Positions 10,670 to 18,859 are shown, numbered from the stretch's first letter. The stretch: 64,000 nt of DNA from Flagellimonas pacifica (GCF_900215465.1 NZ_OBEH01000002.1:840427-904426); one strand, 5' to 3'. Notes: generated by a model not told the origin, from the letters alone. A program made the numbers and translations.

Positions 10670-10864
10670 TAATACATTTCTTTCAAATCCCTAATTCCTT
10701 TGAATTTACTCTAGTATTCAAAGATAGATGTTTCAAAATCTCAATAATTTTAACAGTTAACACTGTTCTAAATTCATTTAAAATATAATACACTTATACA
10801 TCTGTTTATCAATTAATTATGTCATTTTAAAATACCATATTCATTTAACTTTTATACTCAATAA

Positions 10865-10899
10865 AAAAAGCCTGTATCGATTTTTGATACAGGCTTTTT
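10865..10899 (-). terminator. Attenuator terminator (segments 3:4) of the ilv leader
   Basis: Read on the minus strand, GCCTGTATC (10886-10894) pairs with GATACAGGC (10870-10878), extended by an A/T arm to a 14-bp stem with a 7-nt loop, and is followed by a run of U. It lies between the ilv leader peptide and ilvD, not at a gene end. It is therefore placed to abort ilv transcription and not to end a finished operon. Confidence 0.85.
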
Positions 10900-10919
10900 C
10901 ATATAATAGTGCGTCTGTA

Positions 10920-10976
10920 TCATTCCAGTTTTGGAATAATAATGACCACGCTATTAATTAGGTTTTGTGTTTTCAC
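10920..10976 (-). CDS. ilvL: ilv operon leader peptide, 18 aa
   Basis: A short ORF: GTG start (10974-10976), TGA stop (10920-10922), peptide MKTQNLINSVVIIIPKLE if GTG is read as Met. Eight of eighteen residues are Leu, Ile or Val, with an uninterrupted Val-Val-Ile-Ile-Ile encoded by GTG GTC ATT ATT ATT. An in-frame stop two codons upstream of the GTG leaves no other start. The stop codon overlaps attenuator segment 2. The peptide itself probably has no function beyond setting ribosome position. A possible -7-like T-rich box (TTTTTTG) just upstream would give a very short 5' end; the promoter is uncertain. Confidence 0.8.
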   Translation of the reverse strand: MKTQNLINSVVIIIPKLE

Positions 10977-11034
10977 AGTTCAATGGTACAAAAAATTATT
11001 TTAACAGCAAACTGGTTTGAATATCTTTAACCCC

Positions 11035-11763
11035 ATGGAGAAAAAAGTTACCGAAGCAATACGGTATAGACGTTCTGTTCGAATATACAAAGTAGATGCT
11101 CCAATTGAAGTCCAGAAAGTGGAGCAATGTATTAAAAATGCTGTTTTGGCGCCTACCAGCAGTAACCTGCAACTTTGGGAGTTTTACCATATTACCCAAA
11201 AAGAAGTTTTAAACAAATTGGCAGATGCCTGTTTGGGACAAAAGGCTGCAAAAACTGCCCACCAAATGGTTGTTGTGGTTGCTAGAAAAGATTTATGGAG
11301 AAGAAGGGCAAATGCAAACCTTGAGTTTTTAAATACAACCTTTGGCAATAAGCCTAAAGAAGAATACAGCACTGCGGAAAAGTTTGCTATAAATTATTAT
11401 AAGAAGCTTATGCCTACAATTTACTCTGACTTTCTTGGTGTTCTGGGGTGGTTGAAATATTATGTTTTTCAAATTATTGGAGTTTTTAAACCAACCTACC
11501 GCCAAGTTAGACAATCGGATATGCGCATTGTTGCACATAAAAGTGCAGCGCTAGCTGCCCAGAACTTCATGATAAGCATGGCGGCCATAGGATACGACAC
11601 ATGTCCAATGGAGGGGCATGACTCTTTGAGGGTAAAGAAAGTACTTGGTTTGCCTCGTAGTTCAGAAATCAACATGGTCATTGGTTGTGGCATCCGAGAA
11701 GAACAAGGTGTTTATGGTCCCCGCTTTAGGGTTCCCTTTAAAGAGGTTTACAAAAGATTATAA
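11035..11763 (+). CDS. Nitroreductase family protein
   Basis: FMN-dependent nitroreductase-fold enzyme of 242 aa; such enzymes reduce nitro groups, quinones or enones with NAD(P)H. The start shows the FMN-phosphate motif AIRYRRSVRIYK, then APTSSNLQLWEFY, and near the C-terminus MAAIGYDTCPMEGHD and MVIGCGIREEQ. I use the ATG at 11035 (MEKKVTEAI); a TTG six codons upstream is open but improbable. It is divergent from the ilv operon. Its stop interlocks with the end of the converging pxpC gene (6 bp overlap). Substrate unknown. Confidence 0.88.
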   Translation: MEKKVTEAIRYRRSVRIYKVDAPIEVQKVEQCIKNAVLAPTSSNLQLWEFYHITQKEVLNKLADACLGQKAAKTAHQMVVVVARKDLWRRRANANLEFLNTTFGNKPKEEYSTAEKFAINYYKKLMPTIYSDFLGVLGWLKYYVFQIIGVFKPTYRQVRQSDMRIVAHKSAALAAQNFMISMAAIGYDTCPMEGHDSLRVKKVLGLPRSSEINMVIGCGIREEQGVYGPRFRVPFKEVYKRL

Positions 11764-12597
11764 TAGTTTAAAGGTCAAGGAATCCCCAAACTTTTTTTGT
11801 GCCAACATACAGATCGAAGCCTTGGAAAGTTGCAATATTCTGGGATACCCTCCTGTGGTCTGCCCGTCTTTCATTAAAACAATCAATCTTCCAGCTGGTG
11901 TCAACTGCAAGGTTCCGGGTATTGTTCCTGAGGTAAGCATGGAATGTTTATGTCCAGCTATCAGTTCTGACAGTTGATAAGCCATACGGTTGTTTGCCTT
12001 TGACACAGTAAAGATTTTGGAAAACAATTGGGCGAGTTGCCTATCTGACAAAAGTGAATACTCGGGACCTTTGAATACCTCTATATAATCCTGTTCAAAA
12101 TGGTTTTCCATCTTAATTTCGGAAAGGAGTGAATCAAAGGAATTGGTTTCATCGTATTCAATTTCATCTCCGTTCTTAAGGCACTTCTCCTGCGTAATGG
12201 GGAAATATTGAGAGTGACTTCCTAAAACTTTTGGGGTTTTAAAGCCTCCCTTGATGGCCAAATAACTTCTGAATCCATTTTCCAATCGACCGTAGGATAG
12301 GATATCTCCTTTTTCAACTTTGATCACCTGATAATTTTCAATGGGTTTGTTGTTCAGTGTTGGGGAAAGATAAGCTCCAGATAGACAGATGTATGTGGAT
12401 GAATCAAATTGTAAGGTAGGGCCTGTCATTGTAATCTCCATTACCGCGGCATTTGGTTCATTCTCTAAAAGTTTATTTGCATTTTTTACAGAAACATCAT
12501 CCATGGCACCAGAGACAGGAACTCCAATGTCCCTATAACCAAAACGCCCCAAATCTTGGATGGTCACAAAAAAACCAGATTTGAGGATCTTAAGCAT
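11758..12597 (-). CDS. pxpC: 5-oxoprolinase subunit C (KipA-like, biotin-dependent carboxylase-like fold)
   Basis: PxpA, B and C together hydrolyse 5-oxoproline (pyroglutamate) to glutamate with ATP. This 279-aa protein begins MLKILKSGFFVTIQDLGRFGYRDIGVPVSGAMDD, the hallmark opening of the KipA/AHS2 family, and carries the conserved SHSQYFPITQEKCLKNGDEI and TSGTIPGTLQLTPAGRLIVLMKDGQTTGGYPRI segments. It overlaps the end of pxpB by 8 bp, as expected for subunits made together, and converges on the nitroreductase gene. Confidence 0.92.
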   Translation of the reverse strand: MLKILKSGFFVTIQDLGRFGYRDIGVPVSGAMDDVSVKNANKLLENEPNAAVMEITMTGPTLQFDSSTYICLSGAYLSPTLNNKPIENYQVIKVEKGDILSYGRLENGFRSYLAIKGGFKTPKVLGSHSQYFPITQEKCLKNGDEIEYDETNSFDSLLSEIKMENHFEQDYIEVFKGPEYSLLSDRQLAQLFSKIFTVSKANNRMAYQLSELIAGHKHSMLTSGTIPGTLQLTPAGRLIVLMKDGQTTGGYPRILQLSKASICMLAQKKFGDSLTFKLL

Positions 12598-13324
12598 TTA
12601 ATCTAATTTTTTCCAGTTTGTAAATGCCCACTTCACATTCAATCTTACGCAAATCGTACTCAGCACGAGATATTTTATAGAATTGTATTCTGTCCCCAAC
12701 ATTCGCAAAGCATGGTTTTTTCAAACTTGGATCAAAAATTGGGATTGGACAGCTTCCAATAATGTTCCACCCTCCAGGTGAATCTTGCGGATAGATTCCG
12801 GTTTGTTTCCCCGCAAGCCCTACAGAGCCTTTGGCTACGGATAACCGTGGTTCCTTTCGCCTAGGAATTTCCAACGCTTCGGGAAGTCCTCCCAAATACA
12901 TGAATCCTGGCAAAAAACCTATTCCATAAACCACATATTCAAATGAAGTATGTAGTTCAATCAGTTTTTCTTTAGACAGTTTTAAAGACTTACATGTTTC
13001 CTCTAAGTCAATTCCAAAATCAAGATTATAGCAAACTGGAATACGCCATAAACACTGCTTAGGTTTTTTTTCAAATTGTTTATTTGAGGAATAACAGTTG
13101 GTGATTATTTTTTTAATCTCTTCGTGGTCAATTTCTTCGTAATAATTGACCATTGTTAATGAATTGTATGCTGCAGACATTTCCCAACCTGGCAGATTCA
13201 GTTCCTTAAAACTATCAATAAATTGAAGGATATCTTTTAATATGGATTCGTCCACGGTATTGGGCCATTCCACTAGAACTGCGTTCTGACCATATGGTTT
13301 AATACTGATAGGGTAACTTTTCAC
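12590..13324 (-). CDS. pxpB: 5-oxoprolinase subunit B (KipI/AHS1-like)
   Basis: Second 5-oxoprolinase subunit, 244 aa. Family motifs are YGIGFLPGFMYLGGLPEALEIPRRKEPR, GSVGLAGKQTGIYPQDSPGGWNIIGSCP and FDPSLKKPC. The start is GTG, sharing bases with the TGA of pxpA (GTGA overlap), which indicates translational coupling. In Bacillus the homologue KipI was first described as a kinase inhibitor, but the A-B-C gene set points to oxoprolinase here. Confidence 0.92.
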   Translation of the reverse strand: MKSYPISIKPYGQNAVLVEWPNTVDESILKDILQFIDSFKELNLPGWEMSAAYNSLTMVNYYEEIDHEEIKKIITNCYSSNKQFEKKPKQCLWRIPVCYNLDFGIDLEETCKSLKLSKEKLIELHTSFEYVVYGIGFLPGFMYLGGLPEALEIPRRKEPRLSVAKGSVGLAGKQTGIYPQDSPGGWNIIGSCPIPIFDPSLKKPCFANVGDRIQFYKISRAEYDLRKIECEVGIYKLEKIRLNA

Positions 13325-14064
13325 TTTTCTAGTTGAACCTTATGGTTGGGTAATTCTTTTGAAAGATACATCAATATTTTCAATGCTGATGGTGTATCAC
13401 CATGAATACATATTGTTTCTAACCGTATCGCTATCCTCTTGCCCTTGACCGAAATTACATTGTTCTCTTTGATCATTGGCAAAATATGATTCAAAACTTT
13501 TTCGGGCTCTTGGATCAAGGAATTATCCATTTTCCGAGATACCAAACTTAGGTCATCATTGTAATTTCTATCACCAAATGCTTCAAGCCTAATTTTAAAA
13601 CCTAAATTATTGGCTATTCCCGAAACCATCGATTTATGGGGTACATATATTGGAACTGTGTCTTTGTACTCTTTAATCGCATCCAAATAGACCAAGGCCA
13701 ACTCTTTATCTTTAGCTATTTGGTTGTACAATGCTCCATGTGCTTTTATATGGTGGAACTGACCATGCTCTTTTTCAAGGATTTTTTTAAAAGTTGATAC
13801 TTGGTCAATAATGCTTTGCTTAAGTTCTGAATTAGAAATATTCATCACTTCCCTGCCAAAATTCACTCTATCTGGGTATGAGGGATGTGCCCCTATCTTC
13901 ACATTATGATTTTTTGCCAGTTTGATTATCTCAGAAATGCTATCAATATCTCCGGCATGCCCTCCGCAGGCAATATTGCACGAACTTATTAGGGGAAAAA
14001 GGTCTGCTTCGTTGCCTATGCCCTCTCCTACATCACAATTGATATCGATAGTCCAATTTTCCAT
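13321..14064 (-). CDS. pxpA: 5-oxoprolinase subunit A (LamB/YcsF family)
   Basis: A 247-aa LamB/YcsF protein. The opening IDINCDVGEGIGNEADLFPLISSCNIACGGHAGD, then KIGAHPSYPDRVNFGREVM and IKAHGALYNQIAKD, are diagnostic. It is the first oxoprolinase gene, directly abutting the NRAMP-like transporter gene (0 bp gap) and overlapping pxpB. The cytoplasmic complex recycles or consumes pyroglutamate formed spontaneously from glutamine or from protein turnover. Confidence 0.93.
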   Translation of the reverse strand: MENWTIDINCDVGEGIGNEADLFPLISSCNIACGGHAGDIDSISEIIKLAKNHNVKIGAHPSYPDRVNFGREVMNISNSELKQSIIDQVSTFKKILEKEHGQFHHIKAHGALYNQIAKDKELALVYLDAIKEYKDTVPIYVPHKSMVSGIANNLGFKIRLEAFGDRNYNDDLSLVSRKMDNSLIQEPEKVLNHILPMIKENNVISVKGKRIAIRLETICIHGDTPSALKILMYLSKELPNHKVQLEK

Positions 14065-15261
14065 TTAGAACAGGCCTATTACTTTTAGGATACTTTTTGT
14101 TCCCAAAAAAATGGTGAATCCAACAATTATAAACCCCAGCACATTTTGAAAAAGTGTATTTCTATGGGTGCCCATTACCCTCTTTTTGTTCACTATCCAA
14201 AGTAATAGTATTGCCATTACCGGGAGGAGTATTCCATTGGCCACCTGTGCAAATTGAATCACCTCAATAGGTTTAAAGTTAAAGGATAGCGATAGTACTC
14301 CAAAAAACAATACTATAAACCACACTAACCTAAATTTCCGGTTTTTCATATCATCATTCCAACCAAAACAGCTACTGGCAACATAAGCTGCGGCCAAAGG
14401 CGCCGTAATGGCCGAGGTAATTCCAGCAGCTAAAAGACCAATTCCCATGAAATAAATAGCTGCTTTTCCAAATAAAGGTTCCAAGCCTTTTGCCATATCC
14501 ATGGCATTGGTGATATTTTCAATTGGAGCTGCAGATGCTGTAATTAAAATAGCAACAGAAACTAATCCGCCTAACCCTATAGAGGTTATGGTATCCCATT
14601 TAACATTGGTAAGCTCATCTTTTGACTTCCATTTTTCTTTGGCAAGTGAGGCATGTAAGAATAGATTATAAGGTACCACAGTAGTACCTATAAGTGCAAC
14701 AACTGTTAATAGGCCTCCTTCTGGCAAACTTGGAACAAACATCCCTTTTGCAATTTCACCCCATGATGGTTTTGTGATAATGGCACTGACCACAAAACAA
14801 ACACCCATGGTCGCAACCAAACCAATAAATACTTTTTCCAAAGTCTTATAACTGCTAAACCATAGGAGTAAAAAAGCAAAACATCCTATTAGTAAGGGAT
14901 AGAATGGTGATAATGCACCTTGACCGAACAAACCTTCAAGGCCTAAGGTGGCACCGCTAATATTACCGGCCTCATAAGCAGCATTACCCACCAAAATTGC
15001 GCCTAAAACTATTATAATGACCAGTTTTTTTATCCAATCTACCTTAAGTTCTTTCTTAATGACATCAACCAGTCCGCTTTGCGAAACAACTCCAATTCTT
15101 CCAGCCATTTCCTGAAGTATGATGGTTGCCAAAATTGATAATAAAACTGCCCAAATAAGTGTGTATCCAAAATGAACTCCTGCGAGGGTACAGACCGCTA
15201 TTGTTCCCGGCCCTACAAATGCCGCTGCAACTAAAACTCCTGGGCCAATCTTTTTAAACAT
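14065..15261 (-). CDS. NRAMP-family transporter linked to the pyroglutamate operon
   Basis: A 398-aa integral membrane protein with about eleven hydrophobic segments. NRAMP marks: GPGVLVAAAFVGPGTIAVCTLAGVHFGY in the first helix region and the AAPLAAAYVASSCFGW segment. Typical Mn/Fe NRAMPs have a DPGN motif in TM1; here the equivalent is GPGT, so the metal-binding Asp and Asn are missing. Relatives of this sort (B. subtilis YcsG) are encoded with pxp genes, so a non-metal substrate such as pyroglutamate is an inference. ATG ending at 15261 preferred over a TTG two codons earlier. Confidence 0.85.
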   Translation of the reverse strand: MFKKIGPGVLVAAAFVGPGTIAVCTLAGVHFGYTLIWAVLLSILATIILQEMAGRIGVVSQSGLVDVIKKELKVDWIKKLVIIIVLGAILVGNAAYEAGNISGATLGLEGLFGQGALSPFYPLLIGCFAFLLLWFSSYKTLEKVFIGLVATMGVCFVVSAIITKPSWGEIAKGMFVPSLPEGGLLTVVALIGTTVVPYNLFLHASLAKEKWKSKDELTNVKWDTITSIGLGGLVSVAILITASAAPIENITNAMDMAKGLEPLFGKAAIYFMGIGLLAAGITSAITAPLAAAYVASSCFGWNDDMKNRKFRLVWFIVLFFGVLSLSFNFKPIEVIQFAQVANGILLPVMAILLLWIVNKKRVMGTHRNTLFQNVLGFIIVGFTIFLGTKSILKVIGLF

Positions 15262-15309
15262 GTTCAAGGTTGTTTTCTGTGCTTCAAATTAAAAGTATTT
15301 CCATCAAAT

Positions 15310-15347
15310 AATGCATTTCATCCAAAAAAATGCATTTCGTCTAAAAA
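15310..15347. repeat. Tandem 19-bp repeat in the NRAMP-pxp promoter region
   Basis: Two adjacent units, AATGCATTTCATCCAAAAA and AATGCATTTCGTCTAAAAA, identical at 17 of 19 positions with no spacer, 49 bp upstream of the NRAMP start. Each has an ATGCAT palindromic core spaced two helical turns apart, so a regulator could bind the same face twice. Probably an operator of the pyroglutamate operon; it could also affect the divergent gene at 15442. Confidence 0.6.
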
Positions 15348-15441
15348 TGGGATGTCATACATCGACATTTTATACGAATATTTAAAAGTGGTAGTTATAA
15401 TAGTCCCAAATCGTATAATTGACCAAACTTGACCATTACTT

Positions 15442-15885
15442 ATGACATGTAAGGACTGTGATAAAAGTATCGGGTATAAACAGCACAAAGAATCTATGGA
15501 TTCTTTAGGCATTGAGCTCTGCGAGCGACACACCCGACTTATTAAGAAGATTATCCTAAACAATAATACTCCTATAGAAGCCGTGCAACTGTTCTATGCT
15601 CTAAAGGAAGCAGGTGCACATCCCATGCTGGAATGGTGGGACGGAAAAAAATCTGTGGATATTGCCATCTCTAGGGTAAAGCTGAATATTGAAATTGATA
15701 AAGATTACAATATGATTACCCATGAACAAGCCATAAATGATCTTGAGGAAGCAATGCATTCCTTTAAAAATGGCTTTACAACCATAAGAATACCTCATTT
15801 AGCTGTGAAGTACTATTTGGATGATACCGTTCAAAATATATTAGGAATAATTTCTGGATTAAAAGCTAATATCAAGGCTATCTAA
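15442..15885 (+). CDS. Zinc-ribbon plus PD-(D/E)XK nuclease-like protein, unknown function
   Basis: 147 aa. The N-terminus has CKDC, then C and H in LCERH (residues 3-30), a likely small zinc-binding knuckle. The C-terminal half reads WWDGKKSVDIAI, KLNIEID and, after a helix, KNGFTTIRIPH, which fits the core of DUF559/Vsr-type restriction-endonuclease-fold proteins (VD... IExD ... G...R). I infer the fold by eye; no catalytic lysine is certain. It is divergent from the NRAMP-pxp operon and overlaps the end of the converging cupin gene by 4 bp. It could be a DNA-acting enzyme or a non-catalytic domain. Confidence 0.6.
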   Translation: MTCKDCDKSIGYKQHKESMDSLGIELCERHTRLIKKIILNNNTPIEAVQLFYALKEAGAHPMLEWWDGKKSVDIAISRVKLNIEIDKDYNMITHEQAINDLEEAMHSFKNGFTTIRIPHLAVKYYLDDTVQNILGIISGLKANIKAI

Positions 15886-16292
15886 TCTGAAAATAAAAGT
15901 TGCTTGCCAACTTGGCTCTCTTTATATTCAAGTATATTGATTATAATAGGGTCTTCTCCAATATTTTCTAAATCGTTGGTGAGGTTTTTTCCTTTTAACT
16001 CGCAATACTCGGTATCTCCCGGGTCTAGCTTGATCATATTTATTTTGCCATTCCCATGACGGGTCAAGGCCAGACCTCCTGTAGTGCAAACCCAGCTGTA
16101 GTTAGTATTAAGATGCCTGAATGGGATGCGTTCCCCCGGATCAAGGTATAAATCCCAGAGTTTTACACTCTCGTTTTCAAATATTAACTTTCCTCCGAGG
16201 GATTGGGTTATTTCTTGGTGAAGCAACTCATCTATCTTATCTTGTTCCCATGGGTCAAAATTCCCAACAGGATTCAGTTCAACACATTGCAT
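15882..16292 (-). CDS. Cupin-fold hypothetical protein
   Basis: 136 aa from the ATG ending at 16292 (MQCVELNPVGNFDPWEQ); a TTG ten codons upstream is also open. The middle shows a cupin-like pattern: LWDLYLDPGERIPFRHLNTNYSWVCTTGGLALT (first strand pair with G and H) and KLDPGDTEYCELKG (second motif with PGD). It suits a small beta-barrel that binds a metal or ligand, but the usual two-His metal set is not complete. No operon partner; ends overlap the opposing nuclease-like gene. Function not recognised. Confidence 0.6.
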   Translation of the reverse strand: MQCVELNPVGNFDPWEQDKIDELLHQEITQSLGGKLIFENESVKLWDLYLDPGERIPFRHLNTNYSWVCTTGGLALTRHGNGKINMIKLDPGDTEYCELKGKNLTNDLENIGEDPIIINILEYKESQVGKQLLFSD

Positions 16293-16460
16293 ACAGTAAG
16301 TTTTTTCTGAAAATGGGCGCAAAAATACAAATAAAAGTTATTTTAAATACATGTTAATCAGATATTTAACTTGATTTTTGCATTTTTATAATAATTCAAT
16401 TCGGTTTTTAAGAATTTAGCTACAAAAACCTTAAAATAGTATTTTATAAGAACCATTATA

Positions 16461-17996
16461 TTACCCTAACCATCCTTCCCTATCCAGACTCCGGTATTGT
16501 ATGGCCTCGGAAATATGGTTACTGGATATACTTTCCACAGCTTCTAAATCTGCAATAGTCCTGGCAACCTTTAAAATTCTGTCATAGGCTCTAGCGGATA
16601 GGTTTAGTCGTTCCATAGCATTCTTGATCAGTTCTTTTGAAAAATCATCTAGAAGACAAAACTCCCTTATCTGTTTGGTATTCATTTGTGCATTATAATG
16701 CACATTTTCAAGTACGGTAAATCTTTTTGTTTGGATATCCCTAGCTACACCAACCCTTTTTCGTATTTCTAAACTACTTTCCCCCTTTCTTTCCTCCGAA
16801 AGTTTTTCAAAAGGCACTGGTGTTACTTCAATGTGAATGTCAATTCTATCCAACAGGGGGCCAGAGATTTTGCTTAAATAACGTTGCATCTCATTTGGCG
16901 AAGAGGTCACCGGAGCATCTGGGTCATTGAAATATCCTCCAGGACTTGGGTTCATGCTGGCCACCAACATAAAACTACTAGGATAGGTAACCGTGAATTT
17001 GGCCCTTGCAATAGTAACTTCCCTATCTTCCATAGGTTGTCGCATAACCTCCAATACCCTACGTTCAAATTCGGGAAGTTCATCTAAAAAAAGTACTCCA
17101 TTGTGCGCCAAGGAAATTTCACCTGGTTGGGGATAGCTTCCTCCACCCACAAGTGCCGCAGAACTTATGGTATGGTGGGGATTTCTAAAAGGACGTTGAT
17201 TCATTAATCCCATATTCTTTATGGTTCCTACCACACTATGAATCTTAGTTGTTTCCAAAGCTTCATGCAAGGTCATGGGTGGCAAAATAGAAGGCAATCG
17301 TTTGGCTAGCATCGTTTTTCCAGCTCCCGGTGGACCAATCAAAATAATATTATGCCCTCCAGCAGCTGCAATCTCCATGCAACGTTTTATACTTTCCTGA
17401 CCTTTTACATCAGCAAAATCAAAATCCGGCAAGCTGAGTTCATTATAGAATTCCTCTCTAGTATTTACCACAGTTTGTTCCAAAGACTTTCCTTTATCAA
17501 AATAGTCTATGACCTCCTCAATGTTCTGCACGCCATAAACTTTTAGGTTTGAAACCACTGCGGCCTCCCTTGCGTTTTCGTTGGGTAGAATAAATCCTTT
17601 AAAACCTTCTTCTTGAGCTTTTATGGCAATAGGCAATGCTCCTTTTATGGGTTGTAGGCTTCCATCCAAAGAAAGCTCGCCCATAATCATATAGTCTTCA
17701 ATGCTTTCAGATTTAATTTGGTTTGAAGCCGTCAATATCCCCAAAGCAAGTGTTAAATCGTATGCCGAGCCTTCTTTCCGAAGGTCTGCAGGGGCCATAT
17801 TTATAGTAATTTTCTTCCCTGGAATTTTATAGCCATTATTTTGGAGTGCTGCAGCAATGCGATAATTGCTTTCTTTAATAGCATTATCCGGTAACCCAAC
17901 CAAATGATAACCTATTCCTTTATCTACGTTAACTTCAACGACAATGGTTTGGGCCTCTACCCCAAAAACAGCACCGCCATAAACTTTTATAAGCAT
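16461..17996 (-). CDS. comM: YifB/ComM-family Mg-chelatase-like AAA+ ATPase
   Basis: 511 aa with the standard three-part layout. The N-terminal ChlI-like domain opens LIKVYGGAVFGVEAQTIVVEVNVDKGIGYHLVGLPDNAIKES. The AAA+ domain has Walker A GPPGAGKTML (about residue 220) and Walker B LFLDELPEF. The C-terminal Mg-chelatase subunit domain has NLSARAYDRILKVARTIADLE. In naturally transformable bacteria ComM is a branch-migration helicase for integrating incoming DNA. The gene stands alone. Start ATG matches the family start. Confidence 0.93.
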   Translation of the reverse strand: MLIKVYGGAVFGVEAQTIVVEVNVDKGIGYHLVGLPDNAIKESNYRIAAALQNNGYKIPGKKITINMAPADLRKEGSAYDLTLALGILTASNQIKSESIEDYMIMGELSLDGSLQPIKGALPIAIKAQEEGFKGFILPNENAREAAVVSNLKVYGVQNIEEVIDYFDKGKSLEQTVVNTREEFYNELSLPDFDFADVKGQESIKRCMEIAAAGGHNIILIGPPGAGKTMLAKRLPSILPPMTLHEALETTKIHSVVGTIKNMGLMNQRPFRNPHHTISSAALVGGGSYPQPGEISLAHNGVLFLDELPEFERRVLEVMRQPMEDREVTIARAKFTVTYPSSFMLVASMNPSPGGYFNDPDAPVTSSPNEMQRYLSKISGPLLDRIDIHIEVTPVPFEKLSEERKGESSLEIRKRVGVARDIQTKRFTVLENVHYNAQMNTKQIREFCLLDDFSKELIKNAMERLNLSARAYDRILKVARTIADLEAVESISSNHISEAIQYRSLDREGWLG

Positions 17997-18148
17997 ATGA
18001 TAGCTGATTTATCCAAAATGTTTTGAGGTAAGAAACTATAGTGGAATATTCGATAACTGGATTCCAAAAGTATAATTATTTCATAAACATCCAAAAACTA
18101 AATTTTGATTTGTATTTTTTATTATTATTGTAAGTATTAACCTACTTT

Positions 18149-18859
18149 ATGAAGATTGTAATTGTTGAAAAGGACCCTAAGTTCTTAAATAGATTAACAA
18201 AACTCTTAAAGAAAGTTTTGCGAAATCCTGATACAATCAAGTTTGCATCAACCGTAGATAGCGCAATCATTCTATTGAAAAATTTTAATCCAGATATTGT
18301 ATTTATGTGTTTTTCACTTAAAGACGGTGATGCATTTGATATCTTGAGAAAAGTACCTCATTTGAACTGCAATTTTTTCTTCACCAGCGGTTTCAATGGC
18401 AATATGCAAACATCACCTGAAAACTTTTCAATGTCATTCTTATTAAGACCTTTTACCCAGGAAAAAATCCTTGCAATCATTAATAGCAAAAAAAATGCTT
18501 CTCCAGATTTAGAATATCCCATATCAACATACAATATTGATAGAAAATTTCTTGTACCAACAGGAAGCGCGCACGTTGCGATTAATACAGAAGAAGTCAT
18601 TAAATGTGTGGCTGATGGCAATTACACCTGCTTCTACCTGAAAGACAAGAAACATTTAGTGAACTACCCAATAAAGTATTATGATTCTTTGCTTCACAAT
18701 AAGGGCTTTTTTAGAATCAACAGATCTATTTTAATAAACATTGGTCATATAACCGCTATATATAAAAAGGAAGCTGTTTTACTATCTACCAATGAAAAGA
18801 TTATGGTTTCGCGTAGAAATAGAAAGAAACTAAAGAAACTTATTGACCATTTATCTTAG
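18149..18859 (+). CDS. LytTR-family transcriptional regulator with degenerate receiver domain
   Basis: 236 aa. Residues 1-115 have response-regulator fold (VIVEKDP acidic pocket, FFTSGF), but the phospho-acceptor position, where PDIVFMD is expected, reads PDIVFMC (Cys54), and the conserved Lys of the KPF motif is Arg in LLRPF. Residues 135-236 are a LytTR DNA-binding domain (IKCVADGNYTCFYL, FFRINRSILINIGHITAI, SRRNRKKLKKL). It probably does not respond to classical phosphorylation. No histidine kinase is adjacent. It lies upstream of two double-glycine peptides whose shared upstream element is a candidate target. LytTR regulators often control peptide bacteriocin genes; that link is inference. 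Confidence 0.85.
   Translation: MKIVIVEKDPKFLNRLTKLLKKVLRNPDTIKFASTVDSAIILLKNFNPDIVFMCFSLKDGDAFDILRKVPHLNCNFFFTSGFNGNMQTSPENFSMSFLLRPFTQEKILAIINSKKNASPDLEYPISTYNIDRKFLVPTGSAHVAINTEEVIKCVADGNYTCFYLKDKKHLVNYPIKYYDSLLHNKGFFRINRSILINIGHITAIYKKEAVLLSTNEKIMVSRRNRKKLKKLIDHLS

Larger units (their letters stand above)
10865..10976 (-). promoter_or_regulatory. Branched-chain amino acid transcription attenuator upstream of ilvDB-N-C-A
   Basis: On the minus strand a leader ORF is followed by mutually exclusive hairpins. (a) A 1:2 hairpin, ATTATTCCA (10932-10940) with TGGAATGAT (10919-10927), overlaps the last two Ile codons and the leader stop. (b) An antiterminator can form between segment 2, GATACAG (10915-10921, overlapping the stop), and CTGTATC of segment 3. 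(c) Segments 3:4 form the terminator. Inferred logic: a ribosome stalled at scarce Val or Ile codons melts 1:2, freeing segment 2 to sequester segment 3, so transcription continues. A ribosome reaching the stop covers segment 2 and termination follows. This is the classic ilv/his/trp design, recognised by structure only. Confidence 0.83.

Noticed and set aside
10865..10976. T-box or other riboswitch for the ilv leader
   Set aside because: No T-box sequence or specifier loop; the short Ile/Val-rich ORF with competing hairpins explains the region better.
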